The notes under the pieces: model-generated
Seen by the model: the letters and a program-made list of their open reading frames with translations, nothing else
Databases searched by the model: none
What the model was told of the DNA's origin: nothing
NCBI RefSeq assembly: GCF_000218895.1
Contig: NC_015703.1
Span: 4,291,001-4,355,000, forward strand
From: Runella slithyformis DSM 19594
GTDB lineage: Bacteria > Bacteroidota > Bacteroidia > Cytophagales > Spirosomataceae
Direction: 5' to 3'
DNA length: 64,000 nt
Program-made: the position numbers and the translations under genes
Part shown: positions 25,485 through 32,636 of the stretch, piece by piece
Layout: every line of letters begins with the position of its first letter
How positions within the stretch are numbered: position 1 is the first letter of the stretch

Positions 25485-26381
25485 ATGAAACCCACCCTCT
25501 TAATACTTGCCGCCGGCATGGGCAGTCGCTACGGCGGAATCAAGCAATTGGATCAGTTCGGTCCCAACGGCGAAACCATCATTGATTACTCCCTGTACGA
25601 TGCCATTCGGGCGGGTTTTGGAAAAGTCGTCTTTATCATTCGCGAAGAGTTGAGAGATGATTTTGAGGAAGTATTCGGGCCTAAACTCAAAGGCAAAATT
25701 GAGTATGATTACGCCATTCAGGGTTTTCAAAGCTATGTGCCCGCCGAACTGGGGCATATTGAGCGCGCCAAACCCTGGGGAACGGGTCATGCCATGCTAT
25801 GCGGTTGGGAACAGACCCAAACGCCCTTTGCCATCATCAATGCCGACGATTTCTATGGTCTTGAAGCCTTTCAACTCGTGGCTGAATTCCTGAATACCGG
25901 CACGGACGACAGCGAGCATACGCTGATTGCGTACCAAGTCAAAAAGACGCTGTCGGAAAATGGCACCGTATCACGCGGGGTGTGTGAGGTCAATGACGAA
26001 GGCTACCTGGACGTGGTGACCGAGCGCACCAAGATTTTCCCCCAAGACGGAAAAATCTATTTTGAAGAAAGCGGAGACCTCACCGAACTCAGCCCCGAAA
26101 CGCCCGTTTCGATGAATTTCTGGGGCTTTAAACCGTCCGTTTTTCCCATTACACAGGAACTCTTTATTGACTACGCCCATAAAAATCACAATGCCCCCAA
26201 AGCGGAGTTTTACATTCCTGTGGTGGCTACGCATTTGATCAAGAGCGGCTTGGGGAAACTCAAAGTGATTCCCAATGCCTCCGAATGGTTTGGCGTAACC
26301 TACCCGGAAGACAAACCCATCGTGCAGGCAGCCCTGCAAAAGTTGCATGAGGAGGGCAAATATCCGAGTCAATTGTGGTAA
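25485..26381 (+). CDS. Sugar-phosphate nucleotidyltransferase-like protein
   Basis: A 298-residue protein of the NTP-transferase superfamily, which activates sugar phosphates as NDP-sugars. The nucleotide site is LLILAAGMGSRYGGIKQLDQ. Other supporting pieces are KPWGTGHAMLCG and FAIINADDFYGLEAF (the metal-binding Asp pair). It lacks the C-terminal left-handed helix domain of GlmU-type enzymes. The exact sugar is unknown. It is followed by a terminator over its stop codon and then yidD. Confidence 0.87.
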   Translation: MKPTLLILAAGMGSRYGGIKQLDQFGPNGETIIDYSLYDAIRAGFGKVVFIIREELRDDFEEVFGPKLKGKIEYDYAIQGFQSYVPAELGHIERAKPWGTGHAMLCGWEQTQTPFAIINADDFYGLEAFQLVAEFLNTGTDDSEHTLIAYQVKKTLSENGTVSRGVCEVNDEGYLDVVTERTKIFPQDGKIYFEESGDLTELSPETPVSMNFWGFKPSVFPITQELFIDYAHKNHNAPKAEFYIPVVATHLIKSGLGKLKVIPNASEWFGVTYPEDKPIVQAALQKLHEEGKYPSQLW

Positions 26382-26424
26382 AAGCCTCACCCTAAATCCC
26401 TCCGCACTTAGGGAGGGGCTTTAA
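26381..26424 (+). terminator. Intrinsic terminator overlapping the nucleotidyltransferase stop
   Basis: AAAGCC-TC-ACCCTAA pairs with TTAGGG-AG-GGGCTTT, followed by a T-containing tract. The stem starts at the last base of the stop codon. Confidence 0.75.
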
Positions 26425-26433
26425 TAATTCCTT

Positions 26434-26643
26434 ATGAAAACCATCCTCATCTTCATTGTGCGGGCGTATCAGGCGGCGCTTTCGCCGTATTTGCCCAATT
26501 CATGCCGCTATACGCCGACCTGCTCGCACTACATGATTCAGGCGGTGCAGAAGCACGGCGCGCTCAAAGGCGGTTGGATGGGCTTGAAGCGCATCGGCCG
26601 CTGCCACCCTTGGGGCGGGCATGGCTATGATCCGGTACCGTGA
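26434..26643 (+). CDS. yidD: Membrane protein insertion efficiency factor YidD
   Basis: A 69-residue YidD (DUF37) protein. Signatures are [40 protein letters not shown] and [16 protein letters not shown], with the three conserved cysteines. It assists YidC-dependent insertion. In many bacteria it lies beside yidC, rnpA and rpmH; here it stands alone, 13 kb from yidC. Confidence 0.95.
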   Translation: MKTILIFIVRAYQAALSPYLPNSCRYTPTCSHYMIQAVQKHGALKGGWMGLKRIGRCHPWGGHGYDPVP

Positions 26644-26685
26644 GTGCAATAATTTTTGTATCTTTATTCTCTAAATGAAAAGAAG

Positions 26686-26910
26686 ATGTTGAACGAAAAA
26701 GAAGTGACCTATTTGGAAAATCAGATTCCGATATTGGCTGAATATGCAACTAAACAGGCATTTTGGCAAACATTGGCTTCGGGTGATAGTGTACTTATTG
26801 CCGAAGATGGGAAACTTATTGAAATTTTCCCTGACGGTTCCCGCACGTTTAGAAAGGAAATTGAGAAACCTGTAAAAGTGACTCAACGATTTTTTAGAAT
26901 TCAGAAATAA
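26686..26910 (+). CDS. Small partner of the intact zeta-like kinase (antitoxin candidate)
   Basis: A 74-residue protein directly upstream of, and overlapping by 1 bp (TAATG), the zeta-like kinase. The ATG at 26686 is chosen over the TTG at 26656 because a near-consensus -7 box TATCTTTA lies at 26659-26666. The C-terminal part reads LIAEDGKLIEIFPDGSRTFRK, matching in pattern the small partner at 20128-20367. No fold is recognised. It is probably an antitoxin or kinase accessory by position (inference). Confidence 0.65.
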   Translation: MLNEKEVTYLENQIPILAEYATKQAFWQTLASGDSVLIAEDGKLIEIFPDGSRTFRKEIEKPVKVTQRFFRIQK

Positions 26911-27638
26911 TGGCGCAACGCAGGCTTCGAATATTTGCCGGTCCCAATGGTTCAGGAAAGAGTACCATAAAATCAGTAATTGCAAAGAGCTTATTAGGTC
27001 ATTATTTGAATCCTGATGATATAGAAAAAGAAGTAAGAGAACGAGACTTTTTTGATACCGGTGGGTTGAATATTCAGATTAGTAAAAAGGAAGTGATTGC
27101 ATTTTTTGCAAATCACCCACTCATTCACAGAACCCCCAATGGCGATTTTGTCGAGTCAATCGGTTACGCAGAAAAAGGGTTTATTGATTTTCATAACGTT
27201 GGTTTTGACTCTTATTTAAGTGCTATACTGACTGATTTTTTGCGACACAAGTTTTTAGACACAGGTCAGTCTTTTACTTTTGAGACTGTGATGTCTTCTT
27301 CTGATAAAATTCAAATTCTACAAAAAGCACAGGACGAAGGGTATAAAACCTATTTGTATTATGTCGCTACTGAAGACCCTGCCATCAATTTAATGCGAAT
27401 AAGCCATCGGGTAAAAATGGGGGGGCACGATGTTCCCGAAGATAAGGCTATTTCGAGGTATTATCGCTCTTTGGATTTGCTTTTTGAAGCAATCAAACAC
27501 ACAAATCGTGCTTTTATTTTTGATAATTCAGGGGAGTCCAAGACGTGGATAGCTGAAATTGTAAACGGGACTGAAGTGCAATTGCAGGTGGATGAAGTTC
27601 CGTTGTGGTTTCAGCGATATGTTTTAGATAAGTTATAA
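26910..27638 (+). CDS. Zeta-toxin-like P-loop kinase
   Basis: A 242-residue kinase of the zeta-toxin/UDP-N-acetylglucosamine kinase-like superfamily. Walker A is FAGPNGSGKSTIKSVI (about residues 8-22), followed by LNPDDIEKEVRERD, which matches the zeta DxxE region. FTFETVMSS and YLYYVATEDPAINLMRISHR are further superfamily pieces. The substrate of chromosomal members is mostly unknown. It overlaps its small partner and is followed only 2 bp later by the kinase-like gene, so three genes form one unit. A decayed relative lies at 19700-20127. Confidence 0.8.
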   Translation: MAQRRLRIFAGPNGSGKSTIKSVIAKSLLGHYLNPDDIEKEVRERDFFDTGGLNIQISKKEVIAFFANHPLIHRTPNGDFVESIGYAEKGFIDFHNVGFDSYLSAILTDFLRHKFLDTGQSFTFETVMSSSDKIQILQKAQDEGYKTYLYYVATEDPAINLMRISHRVKMGGHDVPEDKAISRYYRSLDLLFEAIKHTNRAFIFDNSGESKTWIAEIVNGTEVQLQVDEVPLWFQRYVLDKL

Positions 27639-27640
27639 CT

Positions 27641-28096
27641 ATGAAATATCCCCGCAAACTTTCCTCCGGTGCCAACAATACCGTCATTGTACTTTCGGAT
27701 ACGGAAGTGGCTAAGCTGTTTACGGGCGATACGCGCTCGGACATTGGCTCGGAAGCCGAAAAGATGAAGTTTGCCAATGCCGTGAATGATTTGATCGTCA
27801 AATTTATCCGTCTGGACTACAACGAAGTATTACAGGCCGAAATGTTGGTGATGGAACGCCTCCGCCCCATGGATTATCGTGCTTACGAAGTGGAAATACG
27901 AGAATTGTGGTTGGATGTATTTGAAGACGAACTCCACGCTTTGCACCAAGCGGGATTCGTACACCGCGACCTCAAACGTCCTTCTGACATCGGAGGTTTG
28001 GCTTTTGATAATATTCTTCTCACTGAGCAGGGGCTTCGCCTGATGGATGTGGGTATCTTCGCGCGGCGTTCGCAGGCGGTGAACGTGATTTTTTAG
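27641..28096 (+). CDS. Minimal protein-kinase-like protein with extended catalytic loop
   Basis: A 151-residue protein with a reduced eukaryotic-like kinase core. A candidate beta-3 Lys is K25 in EVAKLF, a helix-C Glu lies in IGSEAEKMKF (E38/E40), and the catalytic loop is FVHRDLKRPSDIGGLAFDNILL. The HRD triad is followed by K112, but the expected Asn comes only at N124, so about nine residues are inserted compared with HRDLKxxN. The DFG equivalent is DVG (136-138). Another frame carries on past the stop as GGERDFLEIQRGTNLRNKVN, so the last ~25 residues may be lost by a frameshift. It is 2 bp downstream of the zeta-like kinase, probably same operon. Confidence 0.7.
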   Translation: MKYPRKLSSGANNTVIVLSDTEVAKLFTGDTRSDIGSEAEKMKFANAVNDLIVKFIRLDYNEVLQAEMLVMERLRPMDYRAYEVEIRELWLDVFEDELHALHQAGFVHRDLKRPSDIGGLAFDNILLTEQGLRLMDVGIFARRSQAVNVIF

Positions 28097-28178
28097 AAAT
28101 ACAAAGGGGTACCAATCTAAGAAATAAAGTCAATCAGAAACTATTTTTTTAACGGATAATTTTAAAAAAATCATCACG

Positions 28179-29015
28179 ATGCCAAACTGGATTACGGTCA
28201 AAGAATACACCGATATTACCTACAAAAAATGCGATGGAGTAGCCCGTATCGCGTTTAACCGCCCTGAAGTGCGCAACGCCTTCCGCCCCAAAACAACCTT
28301 CGAACTGCTCGATGCCTTTGAAGATGCTACCCACGACCCTAAAGTGGGTGTGGTGTTGTTGTCGGGTGAAGGGCCCTCTCCCAAAGATGGAATTTGGGCA
28401 TTTTGTTCGGGAGGAGACCAAAAAGCCCGTCAAAAAGGCGGCTATCGCGCCGAAGATGGCCGCGACCGTCTGAATATTCTGGAAGTACAACGACAAATCC
28501 GATTTATGACTAAGCCTGTGATTGCGGTGGTGCCGGGCTGGGCCGTAGGCGGTGGACATAGCCTGCACGTTGTCTGTGACCTGACGTTGGCCAGCAAAGA
28601 ACACGCCATTTTTAAACAAACCGATGCCGACGTGGCCAGTTATGACGCAGGCTACGGTTCGGCTTACCTGGCGCGGATGATCGGTCAGAAACGTGCCCGG
28701 GAAATTTTCTTTTTGGGACGCAGTTATTCGGCCCAAGAAGCCTTCGAAATGGGCATGGTCAACGCCGTTGTTCCGCACGAAGAGTTGGAAGATACGGCCT
28801 TCCAATGGGCGCAGGAGATTCTTGGAAAGAGCCCGATGGCGATTCGTATGTTGAAGTTTGCTTTCAACCTCGTTGACGATGGCTTGGTAGGCCAACAACT
28901 TTTTGCGGGTGAAGCTACTCGTTTGGGCTACATGACCGAAGAAGCTCAGGAAGGTCGTGACGCGTTCCTTGAAAAACGCAAACCCAACTGGGATAAATTT
29001 GAGCGATTCTCCTAA
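28179..29015 (+). CDS. menB: 1,4-dihydroxy-2-naphthoyl-CoA synthase
   Basis: A 278-residue crotonase-fold enzyme that cyclises o-succinylbenzoyl-CoA in menaquinone synthesis. It shows RIAFNRPEVRNAFRPKT, the oxyanion regions FCSGGDQKAR and VPGWAVGGGHSLHVVCDL, and the MenB-specific DADVASYDAGYGSAYLARM and GQKRAREIFFLGR. The C-terminus FLEKRKPNWDKF is typical. It stands outside a men cluster. Menaquinone produced this way is the likely acceptor of ndh and complex I. Confidence 0.97.
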   Translation: MPNWITVKEYTDITYKKCDGVARIAFNRPEVRNAFRPKTTFELLDAFEDATHDPKVGVVLLSGEGPSPKDGIWAFCSGGDQKARQKGGYRAEDGRDRLNILEVQRQIRFMTKPVIAVVPGWAVGGGHSLHVVCDLTLASKEHAIFKQTDADVASYDAGYGSAYLARMIGQKRAREIFFLGRSYSAQEAFEMGMVNAVVPHEELEDTAFQWAQEILGKSPMAIRMLKFAFNLVDDGLVGQQLFAGEATRLGYMTEEAQEGRDAFLEKRKPNWDKFERFS

Positions 29016-29113
29016 CAAAACTTCTTAAAAAGCACTACCTGCAAAAGACATGGTAAAGCAGGGTTGGCATTGCCTGAAAGCTTGACAAATTGCCGATTTT
29101 TGGGATTTTTGCG

Positions 29114-29121
29114 TAGTTTTG
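29114..29121 (+). promoter_or_regulatory. -7 box upstream of 29143 gene and nuoH
   Basis: TAGTTTTG, a perfect TAnnTTTG match, 21 bp before the ATG at 29143. A TTG at 29090-29092 lies 21 bp upstream and could be the -33 element. Confidence 0.65.
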
Positions 29122-29142
29122 GGCTAATATACTATAAATAAG

Positions 29143-29616
29143 ATGCTGCAACGTATCTACGACTTTTGCAGTCGTTATCGTGCCGGAAATAAAAAACAGG
29201 TAGATGAAAAGTTTCGAATGGTAAGTCAGGAAGGCTTTTTATGGTACCAACACGATATAGATAATCATTTGCAAAAAGACTACACGGCAAAATTCAGTTG
29301 GTTTCAGAATAATTCGCACGATAGGCAAAAAACGCTTTTTATGATTCCTGTTCAGTACATCGAACATTGGCTTAGGTATTTGAAACTTAGGCAGGATAAT
29401 CCCAAACTGACTAAAAAGGAGTCGTTAGAAACCAAACCTGGGTCAGAGGCCAAACGGGCCGTTTACGGAATCCCGGAGGTTGTCATTGCTATTTCCAATC
29501 CAATTGTCACCAATATTACTACTCATTTTGAGATTGAATGGTTAGAAAGCCGTTCAGACAGTTTTCGTCATTTTCATTCTCAAATACAATCATTTTTAAC
29601 TCCATTTGTTAGCTAA
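29143..29616 (+). CDS. Hypothetical protein encoded before nuoH
   Basis: A 157-residue soluble protein with no recognised family. It is rich in aromatic and basic residues (FCSRYRAGNKKQVDEKFRMV, FMIPVQYIEHWLRYLKLRQD). No signal peptide or membrane segment is present. It has a perfect -7 box upstream and ends 3 bp before nuoH, so the two are probably cotranscribed. Function unknown; a link to complex I is only suggested by position. Confidence 0.65.
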   Translation: MLQRIYDFCSRYRAGNKKQVDEKFRMVSQEGFLWYQHDIDNHLQKDYTAKFSWFQNNSHDRQKTLFMIPVQYIEHWLRYLKLRQDNPKLTKKESLETKPGSEAKRAVYGIPEVVIAISNPIVTNITTHFEIEWLESRSDSFRHFHSQIQSFLTPFVS

Positions 29617-29619
29617 CCC

Positions 29620-30705
29620 ATGCCCGTAACACTCCCCATTTTCCTCATCATGGCCCTTTCCTCCGTTGTGGTGGGGGTGTATCTGGAACGTAAGATTTCT
29701 GCTTTTATCCAAGACCGTATGGGCCCGATGGAAGTGGGGAAATGGGGGCTTTTACAACTTGTGGCCGACCTGCTCAAACTCCTTCAAAAAGAAGACATTG
29801 TGCCCGCTGCTGCCGACCGTAAGCTGTTTCTGGTAGCTCCGTTGGTGATCTTTACGGCCATTTTTGCGGGCTATGCCGTACTGCCGCTGAGTCCCGATTT
29901 GCAGGGCTCGACCACCGCCGTCGGAATCTTCTATTTGATGACGATCATTTCGGTGGATGTGATCGGCATTTTAATGGCGGGTTGGGGGTCTAATAATAAG
30001 TTTGCGCTGGTCGGAGCCGTGCGTTCCGTAGCCCAGATTATCTCTTACGAAATTCCCCTGGGCTTGGTCATTCTGTGCGTGGTCATGACGGCCCAAACCC
30101 TTGACCTCCAAACCATCAGTTACCAACAGGGCCTGTATTCCGACGAGATCGTGTATTTGTTTGGCCTTAAATCGTTGGGAATTGACATTACCCATGTCGG
30201 CGGTTTTTTGAGTTGGAACATTGTCAGAAGCCCGTTTCTGATCATTGCGTATATTGTCTTCTTTATCACTACCTTAGCTGAGTGCAACCGCGCACCTTTT
30301 GACATTCCGGAAGGAGAGTCCGAGCTTGTGGGCGGGTTTCATACCGAGTACTCGGGAATGCGCTGGGCGCTGCTGTTTTTGTCTGAATACGCCATGATGC
30401 TGCTGGTGTCGCTGCTGGGTGCGATCCTGTTTTTGGGTAGTTGGAATACCCCACTGCCCAACATCGGCCCGCTCCGCCTTGCCGACTGGACGAGCGGGGC
30501 GCCGGGAACGATTTGGGGCAACGTAACGGGTGCTTTTTGGCTGATTTTTAAAGCAGGCATTGCGATTTTGATCCAGATGTGGGTTCGGTGGACGTTCCCG
30601 CGTTTGCGCGTCGACCAATTGATGTTTTTGTGCTGGAAAGTGCTCACGCCCGTGGCGTTGATCCTGTTTCTTTTCTGCGGGATATGGCGGTTGCTGATGG
30701 TCTGA
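29620..30705 (+). CDS. nuoH: NADH-quinone oxidoreductase subunit H
   Basis: A 361-residue membrane subunit of complex I that links the peripheral arm to the proton channels at the quinone site. Conserved pieces are VVGVYLERKISAFIQDRMGP, SNNKFALVGAVRSVAQIISYE (cytosolic loop 1) and ECNRAPFDIPEGESELVGGF (loop with E/D residues near the quinone cavity), and about eight membrane helices are present. The start is short compared with some homologues but keeps TM1. It is notable that no other nuo gene is in the window; the preceding gene is an unrelated hypothetical and a mini-ORF region follows. Confidence 0.95.
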   Translation: MPVTLPIFLIMALSSVVVGVYLERKISAFIQDRMGPMEVGKWGLLQLVADLLKLLQKEDIVPAAADRKLFLVAPLVIFTAIFAGYAVLPLSPDLQGSTTAVGIFYLMTIISVDVIGILMAGWGSNNKFALVGAVRSVAQIISYEIPLGLVILCVVMTAQTLDLQTISYQQGLYSDEIVYLFGLKSLGIDITHVGGFLSWNIVRSPFLIIAYIVFFITTLAECNRAPFDIPEGESELVGGFHTEYSGMRWALLFLSEYAMMLLVSLLGAILFLGSWNTPLPNIGPLRLADWTSGAPGTIWGNVTGAFWLIFKAGIAILIQMWVRWTFPRLRVDQLMFLCWKVLTPVALILFLFCGIWRLLMV

Positions 30706-30763
30706 GAATATCCTGATAAAAATAAATTGAATACCGAATCGAAAAAAATAAAAACCTTTTTTA

Positions 30764-30771
30764 TACTTTTG
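30764..30771 (+). promoter_or_regulatory. -7 box before the mini-ORF cassettes
   Basis: TACTTTTG, a perfect TAnnTTTG match, 24 bp before the first mini-ORF at 30796. Confidence 0.65.
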
Positions 30772-30795
30772 CCCCACAAATCAAACACAACTGCG

Positions 30796-30885
30796 ATGTA
30801 CTTCACTCTATGCAACATACCTGCCGATCAACGCACGACAATTCGTGTGGCGGGTGATAGGCGAGTCGAATGCGTCGTATTTTAG
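30796..30885 (+). CDS. 29-residue mini-ORF, possible leader peptide
   Basis: MYFTLCNIPADQRTTIRVAG onward, 29 residues, directly after a perfect -7 box. Segment GCGAGTCG (30861-30868), inside the frame, is perfectly complementary to CGACTCGC (30917-30924), which overlaps the 5' arm of the following terminator. This is the layout of a transcription attenuator. No known leader peptide is recognised. Confidence 0.45.
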   Translation: MYFTLCNIPADQRTTIRVAGDRRVECVVF

Positions 30886-30913
30886 GTAGCGAATAACCCC
30901 CTAAAAATATACC

Positions 30914-30941
30914 GCCCGACTCGCAGGAGTCGGGCTTTTTT
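30914..30941 (+). terminator. Intrinsic terminator with possible antiterminator partner
   Basis: GCCCGACTC (30914-30922) pairs perfectly with GAGTCGGGC (30927-30935) over a 4-nt loop and is followed by six T. The 5' arm can instead pair with 30861-30868. Confidence 0.9.
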
Positions 30942-30974
30942 GTTGACTTTTACCGCAAAAACGACTCAGAACTC

Positions 30975-31106
30975 ATGAACACTTTATTCATTCACATCCC
31001 CCTTATCGGCGGCCTGCCTGCATTCTGCATGGGCAAGGTGCGCGATGTGCGGGCGGTGGTTCGGATAGAGAAGGTGCAGCAAGTCAGTTGGTTAGAGGAT
31101 TCGTAA
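30975..31106 (+). CDS. 43-residue mini-ORF, possible second leader peptide
   Basis: MNTLFIHIPLIGGLPAFCMG onward, 43 residues, lying between two terminators. GGTGCGC (31037-31043) within it is complementary to GCGCACC (31141-31147) in the loop of the second terminator, so this cassette repeats the layout of the first. No family is recognised. Confidence 0.4.
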   Translation: MNTLFIHIPLIGGLPAFCMGKVRDVRAVVRIEKVQQVSWLEDS

Positions 31107-31130
31107 GAAAGATACAGACGAATGAACTCA

Positions 31131-31170
31131 CCCCCGGCCTGCGCACCAAGCAAGTCGGGGGTTTTTGTTT
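31131..31170 (+). terminator. Second terminator before the PcfJ-like gene
   Basis: CCCCCGGC (31131-31138) pairs with GTCGGGGG (31154-31161), with one G-U pair, followed by TTTTTGTTTT. Confidence 0.75.
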
Positions 31171-31258
31171 TCAGACCGTTTGGAAACCTCCTGACTGAAA
31201 ACATAAAGGGATATTTTTCCGATAACGGTTAACATTTAACGGATACAATTGCAAACAC

Positions 31259-32551
31259 ATGAGCAATCATAAACATATATCAAGGGAGCGGCGCATCCTG
31301 CTGAAAAGCGAAAAAGAGCGGGAAGAACAGGCCCTTCAATGGGCATTGAGAACCTCGACCAAGCGTCATCGAAGTTTTGAGTACGTGGTGCAGGAACTGA
31401 AAAAAAAAGAAGTTAACTCGGTATTGGTGCAGCAGGACCGTCGATACAGTGAGTTGAGCGGATTTTTGAACGATGAAAATTGGGTAAAACTCAAGCCTAA
31501 ACTTATCGAAGGACTGGAAGTTCTGACCTTGGCATTAGAACGAAAATGCCCGCAATGGTTCAGAGATACGGATTTTTTGATTGCCTTACTGATGGTGGGA
31601 CGTTACCGAAAATCCTGGTGCCGACCGTTGGAAGGGTGGAAGCCTAAAGTCAAAAATGAATACGGAAAGTTTATGGAACTGATCTCGTATCTGTTTTTAC
31701 ACTATGAAGCCCCCAAGTTTATGTACCATGCGTTTTTTCACCCGCAGGATTATCCTTACCTCGAAACTTTCCTGTATCTAGGCAACGGGGGAAGCATGAA
31801 AGAGGTAAATTTCAGGGTAAAGCTGACCAAAAAGATGCAGCATTACTTCCTGAACGCACCGGAAGGGCTGCGCGTAACGCAGGCGGTACGTTGGGCCCAG
31901 GTATGCGGATTGGGCGGGGATGAGTTGCTGGCGCACCGGATCGCCTACTCGTCGTTGGGCTATGATGACCCTCGCCGCGATGAAACGCTGTGGGAGGACT
32001 TTGTCCGAATTTTGGTAGTAGGCGGGATGTTCAACCCGGAGAAGCTCACCGAGCTGATTGATTACGTACGTGCTGCCGTGCAGCAAAATCGCATGTATTC
32101 GCTCAAAGGGCGTACATTACAGTCGCTGCTGCGGCAAAGCAACGAATGGCATCACCGGATGGCGCAGGTCAAAGGCTTAAAGCAATTGATGAGCTGGCAG
32201 GGGACCAATTGGCCGCTGTTTCAAATTTCAGAAGGAAACGAAGAAAATCAGATCGTCTACAAAATGGTGGAGCTGCTGTCCAACAAAGACTTACACGACG
32301 AAGGTCAACGGATGCACCACTGCGTGGCATCGTATTCGGAAGACTGCTATCTGGGCAAAACCCGCATTTTCTCGCTGCGAAGCTATTATTTTGATAGGGA
32401 AGAGCGCCTGGCTACGATCGAGTTGGACTTGCGGCACCGCCGCATTGTACAGGCCAAGTATCGGTACAACCAACGCATCAGCGAAAAAGCCAAAAGCCTG
32501 TTGCAGCAGTGGGCGCGGGAGCAAAGGCTGCTTTTGTCAAACTATCTTTAG
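31259..32551 (+). CDS. PcfJ-like protein
   Basis: A 430-residue protein with a C-terminal PcfJ-like domain (about 325-430). Its hallmark is DLHDEGQRMHHCVASYSEDC followed by LGKTRIFSLRSYY and RLATIELDLRHRRIVQAKYR, the pattern of the PcfJ family first seen on conjugative plasmids. The N-terminal ~300 residues are basic and helical without a known domain. No conjugation genes are nearby; instead an RtcB gene follows after 85 bp. The family role is unknown. The gene lies behind two terminator-like hairpins, so its expression may be attenuated. Confidence 0.78.
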   Translation: MSNHKHISRERRILLKSEKEREEQALQWALRTSTKRHRSFEYVVQELKKKEVNSVLVQQDRRYSELSGFLNDENWVKLKPKLIEGLEVLTLALERKCPQWFRDTDFLIALLMVGRYRKSWCRPLEGWKPKVKNEYGKFMELISYLFLHYEAPKFMYHAFFHPQDYPYLETFLYLGNGGSMKEVNFRVKLTKKMQHYFLNAPEGLRVTQAVRWAQVCGLGGDELLAHRIAYSSLGYDDPRRDETLWEDFVRILVVGGMFNPEKLTELIDYVRAAVQQNRMYSLKGRTLQSLLRQSNEWHHRMAQVKGLKQLMSWQGTNWPLFQISEGNEENQIVYKMVELLSNKDLHDEGQRMHHCVASYSEDCYLGKTRIFSLRSYYFDREERLATIELDLRHRRIVQAKYRYNQRISEKAKSLLQQWAREQRLLLSNYL

Positions 32552-32636
32552 GGAGATATTGAATGAATAACAAAAGAAAATCAGGGTTCAAAGCCCTCCG
32601 TACTTCAGATCGGTCCGGAACGACTTTTGAACAGAA

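Noticed and set aside
28149-29018. 289-codon minus-strand frame opposite menB
   Set aside because: Antisense shadow of a certain menB gene; no own family pattern.
31040-31090. GGTTCGGATA resembling a tRNA T arm
   Set aside because: No acceptor, D or anticodon stems can be drawn around it.
30992-31204. Minus-strand frame of 70 codons over the mini-ORF region
   Set aside because: It runs through a terminator stem, has no box or family match, and opposes the better supported plus-strand cassettes.
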